Shown here: piece after piece, positions 1-7,721 of the stretch | How the letters are laid out: each line of letters starts with the position of its first letter | Position numbering within the stretch: position 1 is the stretch's first letter | Assembly (NCBI GenBank): GCA_900258555.1 | Contig: LT984854.1 | Location: forward strand, 1,263,077-1,327,076 | Source of the DNA: an uncultured Desulfobacterium sp. | Lineage (GTDB): Bacteria > Desulfobacterota > DSM-4660 > Desulfatiglandales > Desulfatiglandaceae | Direction: 5' to 3' | DNA: 64,000 nt | Program-made: the position numbers and the translations under genes | The notes under the pieces: model-generated | Seen by the model: the letters and a program-made list of their open reading frames with translations, nothing else | What the model was told of the DNA's origin: nothing | The model's database searches: none

Positions 1-1
1 T

Positions 2-148
2 GATGAATATGGATTCATAGCCAATGATCCCGCAAAGGCCGGAATTTACGGTGCCGGTTGCGCCAGGAGGCCGACTGATGTTGCATCATCCGTACAGGAT
101 GCCACGTCATCAGCACTTAGGGCCATTCAATCAATCGCGAGGAGGTAG
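2..148 (+). CDS. qmoA: QmoA-like (HdrA family) flavoprotein, C-terminal end only
   Basis: This is the last 48 codons of a gene whose beginning lies left of the window. Read in frame 2 it ends with a stretch containing GIYGAGCARRP followed by a helix with DATSSALRAIQSI and stops at TAG 146-148. The GxYxAGxxRRPxD pattern is the C-terminal FAD-closing segment of HdrA/QmoA flavoproteins; the downstream gene carries the same pattern in its middle. QmoA normally binds FAD and exchanges electrons with QmoB in the complex that links the quinone pool to APS reductase in sulfate reducers. Only 4 bases separate this stop from the qmoB start, so they are one operon. The name is inferred from the tail sequence and from qmoB; a generic HdrA is the alternative. 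Confidence 0.75.
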   Translation, partial: DEYGFIANDPAKAGIYGAGCARRPTDVASSVQDATSSALRAIQSIARR

Positions 149-152
149 CTCG

Positions 153-2384
153 ATGGACAAGAATATCGGAATATATATATGCACAGGGTGCGGCATTGGA
201 GACATGCTGGATTGCGATCCGATCGCGGAGATGGCATCTGACGAATACAGCGTTTCCATCTGTAAAAACCATCCCTTTCTGTGCGGCGCGGAAGGCGTTG
301 ACCTGATAAAAAAGGACATAGAAGGGGAGGGAGTAAACACTATTATCATAGCGGCGTGTTCCCCAAGGGTGAACTATGATGTCTTTGATTTCGGCCAAGA
401 CAAGATCATTGAAAGGGTGAACTTCAGAGAACATGTTGCATGGTCTCAGGCGGAAAAGGATGAGAACACCCAGATGCTGGCCGAGGACTATATCAAGATG
501 GCCTGCGCAAAGATTGGAAGGACAGACCTGCCCGAGCCCTTTAAGGCAGAGGAGGAATACTCAAAGGATATCCTGGTGGTTGGTGGCGGGGTTGCAGGCA
601 TGACTGCGGCCCTTGAGACCGCCAAGGCAGGGTACAACGCGATCCTGGTTGAAAAAGATCCCAAGCTTGGCGGGTTCCTGGCCAAGATGAAAAAGAATGT
701 CACTCTGCCCTATAAAGATATATCTGACACAGGGGCGGAGGCGATGATAAAGGCAGTCTCTGATAACCCCAAGATCAAGGTCTACACATCCGCGGCTGTG
801 GAAAAGATCAGCGGCGGCCCCGGGATATTCTCTGTGGAGATTAAGGCCAATGGAAATTCTGCCACTGAAAGGGCAGGTGCAATTGTACAGGCAACCGGCT
901 GGGTACCCTATGACGCCAATAAGCTGGGCCACCTGGGTTATGGAAAATTCAAGAACGTGATCACCAATGTTGAGATGGAAGAAATGGCAGCGGCCGGCAA
1001 GATCACAAGGCCTTCTGACGGAAAGGACGTCAAGAATGTCCTGTTCATTCAGTGCGCAGGTTCCAGGGATCCGGAGCATTTACCATACTGTTCATCTTCC
1101 TGCTGTCTGGTCTCCATGAAGCAGGCGACCTATGTGAAGGAACAAAACCCGGAGGCGGTTAATTATATCCTTTATAAAGATATCCGCACGGTCGGTCAGT
1201 CAGAGGATTTCTACCGCAAGGCCCAGATGGATGGAAATGTATTTATAAGGGGGAGCGTAGAAGAGGTCGGTGAATCCGGAGGCAATCTTTACGTCAGTGC
1301 CAATGACGAGCTGCTGGGAGAAAAGATTAAGATCGAGGAACTGGACCTGGTGGTCCTGGCAGTTGGTATGGTGCCGAGATCACTACCCGCCGAGATACCA
1401 AAGATAAAGGCACCATCTGATTCCAAAGAGGCGGATGCAGACGGTATGATAGAGGTAAAGCCTGATTCAGGTTTCTTTGCCACAAGCGCACTCAACCTCG
1501 CATATCGGCAGGGCCCGGAACTCCCCACATTAAAATACGGGTTCCCCGACTCCCATTTTATCTGCTTCCCATACGAGACCAGAAGGACAGGTATTTACTC
1601 TGCCGGTTGTATCAGAAGGCCGATGGAGGTCGGAAAGGCAAAGGATGACGCAACAGGCGCAGCAATGAAGGCGATCCAGTGTATTGAAGCGACATCCATC
1701 GGCATGGCGGTTCACCCAAGGGCCGGAGACATCAGCTATCCAGAGTTCAACATGAGTCGGTGCACGCAGTGCAAGAGGTGTACTGAAGAGTGTCCATTCG
1801 GCGCAATCAATGAAGACGAAAAGGGAAATCCCCTTCCCAGCCCTACGCGGTGCAGGCGTTGCGGCACCTGTATGGGTGCATGTCCTGAAAGGATTATCTC
1901 TTTCAAAAATTACTCGGTCGGTATGATCGGAGACATGTTGAAGGCGGTCAGTGTGCCGGAGGAAGACGAGGAAAAACCCAGGGTAATAGTATTTGTCTGT
2001 GAAAACGATGCCTATCCTGCCGTTGATATGGCGGGTATAAAGAAGATGAACTGGAGTCCATATGTCAGATTTGTTCCTGTAAGGTGTCTTGGTTCCATTG
2101 CGCTGGTATGGGTGGCCGATGCCCTTGCCAGGGGAATTGATGGACTCCTCTTTATGGGTTGCCGCCATGGGGACGACTATCAGTGCCACTTTGTTAAGGG
2201 CAGTGAACTCGCCAATACCAGATTGAGCAAGGTATCAGAGACCCTGGACAGACTGTCGCTGGAATCCGACAGGGTGAAGTTTATCGAGGTTGGTATAACA
2301 GACTGTGACAAGGTCCCGGCTATTATAAGCGAATTTATGGAGACCATAGAATCCGTAGGGCCTAATCCATATAAGGGTTGGTAA
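153..2384 (+). CDS. qmoB: QmoB-like HdrA/MvhD fusion flavoprotein
   Basis: 743-residue flavin and iron-sulfur electron-transfer protein of the HdrA family. An N-terminal Cys motif (CTGCG near residue 10) is followed by a dinucleotide-binding GGGVAGM at about 140, the HdrA-type GIYSAGCIRRPMEV region, two 4Fe-4S motifs (CTQCKRCTEECP near 536 and CRRCGTCMGACP near 566), and an MvhD-like iron-sulfur domain from about 608 to the end. HdrA followed by MvhD in one chain is the hallmark of QmoB. In sulfate reducers QmoB works with QmoA to pass electrons to or from APS reductase. The start at 153 is chosen because GAGGAGG lies 9 bases upstream and the upstream in-frame extension overlaps the coding sequence of the preceding qmoA. 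The downstream hdrC and hdrB are co-directional with short gaps. Confidence 0.88.
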   Translation: MDKNIGIYICTGCGIGDMLDCDPIAEMASDEYSVSICKNHPFLCGAEGVDLIKKDIEGEGVNTIIIAACSPRVNYDVFDFGQDKIIERVNFREHVAWSQAEKDENTQMLAEDYIKMACAKIGRTDLPEPFKAEEEYSKDILVVGGGVAGMTAALETAKAGYNAILVEKDPKLGGFLAKMKKNVTLPYKDISDTGAEAMIKAVSDNPKIKVYTSAAVEKISGGPGIFSVEIKANGNSATERAGAIVQATGWVPYDANKLGHLGYGKFKNVITNVEMEEMAAAGKITRPSDGKDVKNVLFIQCAGSRDPEHLPYCSSSCCLVSMKQATYVKEQNPEAVNYILYKDIRTVGQSEDFYRKAQMDGNVFIRGSVEEVGESGGNLYVSANDELLGEKIKIEELDLVVLAVGMVPRSLPAEIPKIKAPSDSKEADADGMIEVKPDSGFFATSALNLAYRQGPELPTLKYGFPDSHFICFPYETRRTGIYSAGCIRRPMEVGKAKDDATGAAMKAIQCIEATSIGMAVHPRAGDISYPEFNMSRCTQCKRCTEECPFGAINEDEKGNPLPSPTRCRRCGTCMGACPERIISFKNYSVGMIGDMLKAVSVPEEDEEKPRVIVFVCENDAYPAVDMAGIKKMNWSPYVRFVPVRCLGSIALVWVADALARGIDGLLFMGCRHGDDYQCHFVKGSELANTRLSKVSETLDRLSLESDRVKFIEVGITDCDKVPAIISEFMETIESVGPNPYKGW

Positions 2385-2432
2385 TAAAAGCGTTTTATCC
2401 CCAATATTAACCCTGTAAGAGAGAGGCTGATT

Positions 2433-3014
2433 ATGGCAGGTAATTACGATCCCTCCTTTGCAAAGGAGGTCTTTGACAATGTGGATTCCGGGGAAGAGAT
2501 TAAGATGTGTATGCAGTGCGGCATCTGCGCAGGCTCATGCCCATTGCGCCACGAAATGGACTATCCTCCCCGGCAGATATTTACACTCATAAGGGCCGGC
2601 AGACGCGACGAGGTGATGAACAGCAAGGCGATAAAGCTTTGCACCTCCTGTTACAGGTGCAAGGTGAGGTGCCCAAGGGGTATACCGGTAATTGACGTTA
2701 TGCACGGCCTGGCCCATTACGGGATCAAAAAGGGTATAATCCCCAGGAAAGGCACCGCAGCATTTGGCGGCGAGTTCTGGAAGATGATATACAACATCGG
2801 CAGGATTGATGAAAAGACCCTGCCATTGAAGTATAACCTTCTGGAAGGGTTGGTGCCGGGCATAAAGAGTACGATTGAAATGGCGCCTATGGGGATACAG
2901 ATGTTTCTCCATCACAGGATGAAACTGCTTCCCGAAAGAAAGATCAAGGGCATTAAAGAGCTCAGAAAGATGCTCGACAAGGCCAAGGAAATGGGGAAAG
3001 GGGGTGCCAACTGA
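2433..3014 (+). CDS. hdrC: HdrC-like 4Fe-4S heterodisulfide reductase subunit C
   Basis: 193-residue iron-sulfur protein with two classical 4Fe-4S motifs, CMQCGICAGSCP near residue 28 and CTSCYRCKVRCP near residue 70. It carries electrons between the flavin subunit and HdrB. A Shine-Dalgarno-like GAGAGAGG precedes the ATG. In Gram-negative sulfate reducers the usual partner is QmoC, an HdrC fused to a heme b membrane domain; this protein stops after the soluble HdrC part and has no hydrophobic segments. The stop overlaps the next start by one base (TGATG), which suggests translational coupling to hdrB. The separate HdrC plus HdrB arrangement is the one reported for Gram-positive sulfate reducers. 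Confidence 0.87.
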   Translation: MAGNYDPSFAKEVFDNVDSGEEIKMCMQCGICAGSCPLRHEMDYPPRQIFTLIRAGRRDEVMNSKAIKLCTSCYRCKVRCPRGIPVIDVMHGLAHYGIKKGIIPRKGTAAFGGEFWKMIYNIGRIDEKTLPLKYNLLEGLVPGIKSTIEMAPMGIQMFLHHRMKLLPERKIKGIKELRKMLDKAKEMGKGGAN

Positions 3015-3895
3015 TGAAATACTTTTTATACGGAGGTTGCAGCCTCGAGGCAGGCGGCAAAAACTACATGGTATCCCTTGAGCCTGTATGTAAGGCCCTG
3101 GGTATGGAGTTTGAGGAGATTGAGGACTGGAACTGTTGCGGAGCCAGCATTTCTTATGCAGGTGCAAACGAGCTCTCGATAATGACCTTAAACGCCCGCA
3201 ATATCGCGATTGCAGAGTCCACCGGCGGCTATGACATCGTTGCCCCCTGTAGTTCATGCTACATACAACTTGTAAAGACAAACCATGAACTCAAGGAAGA
3301 TGCGGAGCTGAGGAACAAGATAAATGTGATCCTCAAGGAGGGAAACCTCAACTTCAAGGGGTCCTTAAACGTTCGCCATCTGATGGATGTGCTATACAAC
3401 GACGGCGGCATTGACAAGATAAAGTCAACGGCGGTCAGGCCTTTAAAAGGCCTTAAGGTGGCAGGTTACGTCGGGTGCCAAACGGTCAGGCCGTATGGTG
3501 AATATGACAGTGTTGAAAGGCCCAAGGTCCATGATCTGCTTTTAAAAGCGATAGGTGCGGACCCTGTGCCTTTCCCCAAAAAGATGCAGTGTTGCGGATC
3601 AGGGATATTCCTTACGGAACTGGATAGATGTCTTGGCCTTGTAAAAGAGATTCTAGATGATGCCATCGCAAACGGGGCTCAGCTTATATCAACAGTCTGT
3701 CCCATGTGCGCCCTGAATCTTGAGATGTATCAGGACAAGGTAAACGCCAAATTCGGGACAAACTTTAATATGCCTGTTGTGTATCTCACACAGCTCATGG
3801 CCGTGGCCTTTGGGATGGATTTAAAGAAAGAAGCGGCACTTGACTATTGTGTCATCCCGCCCGAAGGCATCATAAAGGCTGCAATAGGAGGGTAA
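3014..3895 (+). CDS. hdrB: HdrB-like heterodisulfide reductase subunit B (two CCG domains)
   Basis: 293-residue protein with two cysteine-rich CCG domains: NCCGA near residue 43 with CSSC near 79, and QCCGSG near 194 with CPMC near 235, plus a GCQ preceding the second. In HdrB these cysteines hold the noncubane iron-sulfur clusters that reduce a disulfide. It follows hdrC with a one-base overlap and closes the qmoA-qmoB-hdrC-hdrB unit. The physiological acceptor here is not known; a disulfide, a quinone through another partner, or APS reductase are all possible. The family assignment is clear from the duplicated motif. Confidence 0.88.
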   Translation: MKYFLYGGCSLEAGGKNYMVSLEPVCKALGMEFEEIEDWNCCGASISYAGANELSIMTLNARNIAIAESTGGYDIVAPCSSCYIQLVKTNHELKEDAELRNKINVILKEGNLNFKGSLNVRHLMDVLYNDGGIDKIKSTAVRPLKGLKVAGYVGCQTVRPYGEYDSVERPKVHDLLLKAIGADPVPFPKKMQCCGSGIFLTELDRCLGLVKEILDDAIANGAQLISTVCPMCALNLEMYQDKVNAKFGTNFNMPVVYLTQLMAVAFGMDLKKEAALDYCVIPPEGIIKAAIGG

Positions 3896-3903
3896 TAAAT
3901 AAG

Positions 3904-4090
3904 ACGGTATAAGGTACACGGTACACGGTGCACGGTGAAGGATATCAAGGCATCTTACCCAAGTATCTTATACCGTAGTCCTCATCCCCCGCTCGTCTGT
4001 ATCGTTCCCCATGTACCGTCACCTTTATTGTTACCGTGCATCGTATTCCTTCAACTGTGAGCTTTGAACCTTGAATCCTTTACCGTTTTT
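3904..4090. repeat. Word-like intergenic repeat with accgtg/cacggt units
   Basis: The gap after hdrB is filled with short reiterated words: tacacggt is repeated in 3914-3936 as acacggtacacggtgcacgg, and complementary accgt words occur between 3968 and 4085. ACGGTATAAG at 3904-3913 is matched by CTTATACCGT at 3967-3976, so the transcript can fold. No ORF is supported here. It may act as a transcript end after hdrB. Confidence 0.5.
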
Positions 4091-4101
4091 AGGAGTTGTA
4101 G

Positions 4102-4371
4102 ATGACTGAGCAAGAAAGACCCAAGTGCCCGCACTGTGATGCGGAGATGAAAAAGTGGAGGGTGCCTGAAAACTCCACCTGGGGGGTGCCTTTTTTTTGG
4201 GTGTGTTTCAATGATGAATGTCCCTATTATGTACGAGGGTGGGAACACATGCAGAAGACCCAAAATGCCCGCGCCTCATACAGGCACAGCCTTAATCCTG
4301 AGAAAGGAACGACAGGGCCTCTGCCTTGCTGGTCTTCCAACGCCCATAAGGACCATATAATTGATGACTAA
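4102..4371 (+). CDS. Small zinc-ribbon protein
   Basis: 89-residue protein with CPHC at about residue 9 and CFNDECPY at about 35, giving four cysteines in the spacing of a zinc ribbon related to the Ogr/Delta-type fold. The rest is short and polar with no membrane segment or signal peptide. TTAGGAG lies 8-14 bases before the ATG. It is co-directional with the hdr genes but separated by the word-like repeat, so joint transcription is uncertain. The function is unknown; nucleic-acid or protein binding is the general expectation for such folds. Confidence 0.7.
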   Translation: MTEQERPKCPHCDAEMKKWRVPENSTWGVPFFWVCFNDECPYYVRGWEHMQKTQNARASYRHSLNPEKGTTGPLPCWSSNAHKDHIIDD

Positions 4372-4446
4372 AAGTTAAAAAAGTTAAAAGGGTTGAAAAG
4401 TTAAAGAACTATTTAGTTCGTGACCTGATAACAACATCTGTATACT

Positions 4447-5211
4447 ATGAAAAAAATAGGTAGAAATGATTTATGCCCTTGCGGGAGCGGAAAGAAATTT
4501 AAAAATTGCCATCTTGGAAAAGAAGACCAGGTTGTCCAAGACAGCATGGATCAATTCTCCGATGATATGAGCGCCAGAATTACAGGCCTCAAACCGGTTT
4601 TTTACGGTCGTTCAAAAGAGATGCTGGATGCCTTGGATATCAAGGCTCTTACAGGAAGCGATATAGGCGTCAAATTTATTGATCTGGCCGCTTATCAGAG
4701 ACTTGATTTCTTTGGACGCAAGGCATCACAAGATGCAACTGATTCCAAGGGTGGTGTAGTTGTCAACTTTCTAAAGACGCAGAAAATCGATCCAGACAAT
4801 ATATACATAGCCATATCCAAAAATATTGTAGACAATGTCCTCATCCACCAGTTGGCCCATGCACTTAACTTTTTGCAGGGCTCTAATCTGGCCCAAGGTA
4901 TTGCAACCCCTCTTGCCTTTGAGTTCGGGATACCGGTTGAACAACTGGAACATCCCCATGAATTCGGCTATTGGCTGATTTTTCTCCAGGAAAAGTTCAA
5001 TGTACAGCTTGACGCCGACGATACAATCATCTGTTTCCTTTACAAAAACGACATGTTGTTTAAGCAAGATGAAATAGAGAAACAAAACCCATTTGTACTC
5101 AGCACAAAGTCGGAACGAATTCTGAAATTCCTAAGTGAGAATAGCGCTGAAATAGATGCTCTTATATGTGAACTCCCTGGTTATATCGGATCACGGGTCA
5201 AGCAGGATTAG
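4447..5211 (+). CDS. SEC-C motif protein with a degenerate HExxH-like helix
   Basis: 254-residue protein. The N-terminus (residues 5-23) is a SEC-C zinc motif with CPCGSGKKFKNCH, as found at the end of SecA and on many unrelated proteins. The remainder matches nothing I recognise. Near residue 134 it has HQLAHAL, which resembles a zinc-peptidase HExxH helix with glutamine in place of the catalytic glutamate, followed by a second histidine pair (EHPHEFGYW) about 35 residues later. The upstream gap 4372-4446 has repeated agttaaaa words and no strong ribosome binding site. A hairpin ends the transcript at 5230-5264. Confidence 0.6.
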   Translation: MKKIGRNDLCPCGSGKKFKNCHLGKEDQVVQDSMDQFSDDMSARITGLKPVFYGRSKEMLDALDIKALTGSDIGVKFIDLAAYQRLDFFGRKASQDATDSKGGVVVNFLKTQKIDPDNIYIAISKNIVDNVLIHQLAHALNFLQGSNLAQGIATPLAFEFGIPVEQLEHPHEFGYWLIFLQEKFNVQLDADDTIICFLYKNDMLFKQDEIEKQNPFVLSTKSERILKFLSENSAEIDALICELPGYIGSRVKQD

Positions 5212-5229
5212 GGAATAATCAGGTGGAAA

Positions 5230-5264
5230 TAGTCTGTGCCTGGGCAAGGCCCATGCACAGACTA
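5230..5264. terminator. Hairpin between convergent genes
   Basis: TAGTCTGTGC at 5230-5239 pairs with GCACAGACTA at 5255-5264, and inside it TGGGC pairs with GCCCA around a three-base loop. The long stem lies between the SEC-C gene (plus) and the porin gene (minus). There is no clear T-tract, so it may stop transcription from both sides less efficiently than a classical terminator. Confidence 0.65.
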
Positions 5265-5275
5265 ATTAGGCGAGG

Positions 5276-6637
5276 TTAAAAACTGAAAGTGATTTTTGCT
5301 GCAAGCAACCACCACCTCTTGTCAGGAAAGCTGTCGTTTTCCCTGAACAGTGGATATGCTGTTCCATTCATACGATGCCCTTCCACTTTAAAGGCCCAAT
5401 ACTCGTTAAAGTCAAACCTTGTGGATAGAGTCCAATCTTTTGTATAATCCTTGTTGCCGGGAATGGTGGGGTTGTTAAGACCCTCTGCCTGGCTTTGACT
5501 ACCAAACGGATAATATACGGAATAATAGGACCCCAGCTCAAACCATTGAGTAAAACGGTATGATGCACTGAAATAATATCCTTCTATCATTCTTTTTGTA
5601 GATTGCTGAACCGAAACAATTGGCACAGGAGGAGGCGCGACCGTAAAATCAAAGGTGGACTTTGTCCAAAAGGTATTATTCCAATATTCAGCAGCGAGGA
5701 CGAGGTCTTCCCATGTATATTCGGCTGAGAGAGTATAGTTCCTTATCTCAGTCGTATCCATTTCGACATTGCAGGCATATCCAGAAGAAACTCCGCCGGC
5801 GAGGTAGTTTTCGTCTCTGCCGTTTGTGGTAAAAGATGCACGGTTGAATGTACCTCCCAGCCGCAGCCCCCAAGGAGATCGCCACACCAGACTACCGACA
5901 TACATCTCTTCGAAATCAAAATCGCTGATTTCAAAATCGGAAAGCATAAAAGGACCCATCCCGATCTGCCTTACGTCATCCTCATACTGCTTTGCTATGC
6001 CGCCGTCATCGGCCAGGTTTATGGTCCCTGCCTCCACCGTGTAATCCATGCCACCTATAGGGCCGAGGGGGATGGCGCCATATACTCCCACGCCAATCAA
6101 TCCCATCATAAATTCCCGATACGGCTCATGGTAAACACCCCCTGGCAGCAAAACAGAGGTTCGAAGCATATCAACGTCCCTTGTTTCATTGTATAAACCA
6201 AGGGGAACCTTAAGTATTCCAGCTCTGATTCCCAGCCAGTCCTGCCAGTGATAGTCACCATATGCCCAGTCTATTTCCGGTTCATCATTGTAGATGTCTC
6301 CCAGATCACGGGCCAGAAACTGAACACCTATCCTCAATTTATCTGTGAGGTCTTTACCGAAATTGATACCGATTTCATTGTAACTGAAACTGCCCCCATC
6401 TGAATTAGGGGCCAGAAAATTGTATTTGTCACTACACAGAAAACCCTGAGAGGCAAAGCCATGGATATCAATCTTCCAAGATGCAATTTCATCCTGCCAG
6501 GGCCTTTCGGCTCGCAACTCCTTTTTGATCTGTTCCTTCAGCGCATCTATATCTACTGTTGACTCCGAGGCATACAGTCGGGTATGTGCTGCAAAGATAA
6601 ATCCCACAATAGCCGCTATAACAACTGTCTTTCTCAT
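5276..6637 (-). CDS. Outer-membrane porin-like beta-barrel protein
   Basis: 453-residue exported protein. It has a signal peptide (MRKTVV, a hydrophobic run, then LYASES near residue 24), a short charged coiled segment (IDALKEQIKKELRAE), and then alternating aromatic and polar strands with a C-terminal KITFSF ending in phenylalanine, typical of outer-membrane barrels recognised by BamA. Repeated patterns such as LGIRAGILKVPLGLYNETRD resemble phosphate- or anion-selective porins. It lies 15 bases downstream of a small periplasmic binding-like gene, which suggests a solute-uptake pair. The substrate cannot be read from the sequence. Confidence 0.78.
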   Translation of the reverse strand: MRKTVVIAAIVGFIFAAHTRLYASESTVDIDALKEQIKKELRAERPWQDEIASWKIDIHGFASQGFLCSDKYNFLAPNSDGGSFSYNEIGINFGKDLTDKLRIGVQFLARDLGDIYNDEPEIDWAYGDYHWQDWLGIRAGILKVPLGLYNETRDVDMLRTSVLLPGGVYHEPYREFMMGLIGVGVYGAIPLGPIGGMDYTVEAGTINLADDGGIAKQYEDDVRQIGMGPFMLSDFEISDFDFEEMYVGSLVWRSPWGLRLGGTFNRASFTTNGRDENYLAGGVSSGYACNVEMDTTEIRNYTLSAEYTWEDLVLAAEYWNNTFWTKSTFDFTVAPPPVPIVSVQQSTKRMIEGYYFSASYRFTQWFELGSYYSVYYPFGSQSQAEGLNNPTIPGNKDYTKDWTLSTRFDFNEYWAFKVEGHRMNGTAYPLFRENDSFPDKRWWLLAAKITFSF

Positions 6638-6652
6638 TACCTTACCCTCCTC

Positions 6653-7090
6653 TCAATTTACAGTTAAGACTTTTACAGAGCTGGTATTTGTTCCGGCTGA
6701 TACATATCCAATTGCGCCTGCTGCGCCGGCAACATAATCTACTAGGCTCTGTTCTGTCTGAAAGGCCCGGGGGGCCTTGCCCTTCCCGGTGAAGACCAGT
6801 GATCTGAAATACCTCTGAAACTGGGCTGAGGTCTTTTTGAGATATTTAGTCAGGAAGTCATCGTGAGTTTGGCAGTCCTGCAATGTCACGAAGTCAATTT
6901 TTTGACCATTATCCCACTCGGTCTTTTTGGCCAAAAAGATGTTTTCAAGATCAGCGGCACTAATGGAACTTGCTGATACATCCTTGTTTGCGATAATGAT
7001 CACGTCTCCGGCTGATGCGATGCCGGGAAAATATAACAAAACTTCCATGATTGCCGCCAAAATCACTCCGAGTACAGCTTTACTTTTCAT
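6653..7090 (-). CDS. Small PstS-like periplasmic phosphate-binding domain protein
   Basis: 145-residue exported protein with a hydrophobic N-terminus ending in ASAGD (cleavage near residue 27). The mature part has NKDVSASSISAADLENIFL, then QRYFRSLVFTGKGKAP and VDYVAGAAGAIGYVSAG, the pattern of the short phosphate-ABC-transporter substrate-binding family. At about 120 mature residues it is half the length of a full two-lobed PstS. The start at 7090 is used because AAGGAGTAAAG precedes that ATG; a longer TTG-initiated frame to 7138 has weaker support. It is in an operon with the downstream porin. Phosphate binding is inferred from the family, not shown. Confidence 0.75.
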   Translation of the reverse strand: MKSKAVLGVILAAIMEVLLYFPGIASAGDVIIIANKDVSASSISAADLENIFLAKKTEWDNGQKIDFVTLQDCQTHDDFLTKYLKKTSAQFQRYFRSLVFTGKGKAPRAFQTEQSLVDYVAGAAGAIGYVSAGTNTSSVKVLTVN

Positions 7091-7122
7091 GATTTCTTTA
7101 CTCCTTAATTCAATTTTTATTG

Positions 7123-7167
7123 TTAAAGTGTTAAACAACTTCCGGTAAATGCATACTGATATTTCAT
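7123..7167 (-). CDS. Possible 14-codon leader peptide
   Basis: Upstream of the PstS-like gene a perfect GAGGAGGTG ribosome binding site directly precedes ATGAAATAT and a 14-codon frame that stops at TAA 7123-7125, 32 bases before the PstS-like ATG. The strong site has no larger gene to serve. It could be a leader peptide or a decayed start. This is weak evidence from one sequence only. Confidence 0.25.
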   Translation of the reverse strand: MKYQYAFTGSCLTL

Positions 7168-7175
7168 CACCTCCT

Positions 7176-7721
7176 CATTTTACGCTATTGTTGAATAAGG
7201 ATTTCAATAATAACATGACTTGTGTGATTAGCTGTTTGCAATTAATTCTGCTATGGCAGGAAATGGTAATAAGGAATTAAAGAATTCCTTATTTTAGTGC
7301 ATTTTTTTAAGACAAGATTTGTTATCGCTACCTGTCATCATGAGGCTAATAGCTAACAGCCGATATCTGACCGCTTATTTTAGGTCAGATCAACACGATG
7401 CCTGTTCAATTAGAATGATTCGTGCCAAAAAACGCCAGAGAGAAAGAGAAGATAAACAGAACAGATTTTTAAAAGTTATATCCAACAGGTTGAGTCTGTG
7501 GGACTGAAGGTTAACATATCGCTGTCATTATATTGGATTTGCTCCGGCATAAGATTCGGAATGAAGCTGCTTTGATGAGTTTTGTCAGGTCTTATGACAC
7601 ATGACGTAAACCTGACACTTTCTGTAACTATTGATTGGTGGTCTGTATTTTTTACCGACCAATATAGATCTGTCTTATCTAGGCAGGTACAAACAGCACC
7701 TAGAGATGAAGCTAAAGAAAT
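7176..7721. other. Intergenic region, no supported gene
   Basis: About 550 bases between the PstS-like gene and the end of lpxB. It is AT-rich, holds one copy of the gctaatagctaacagcc repeat word near 7342-7360 and a 62-codon open frame at 7319-7507 with no ribosome binding site and no protein-like composition. I see no RNA gene. Confidence 0.5.

Noticed and set aside
24..152. N-terminal extension of the qmoB open frame
   Set aside because: It overlaps the coding end of qmoA in another frame, and the strong ribosome binding site belongs to the ATG at 153.
7319..7507. 62-codon open frame in the lpxB-PstS gap
   Set aside because: Basic, low-complexity composition, no ribosome binding site and overlap with a repeat word.
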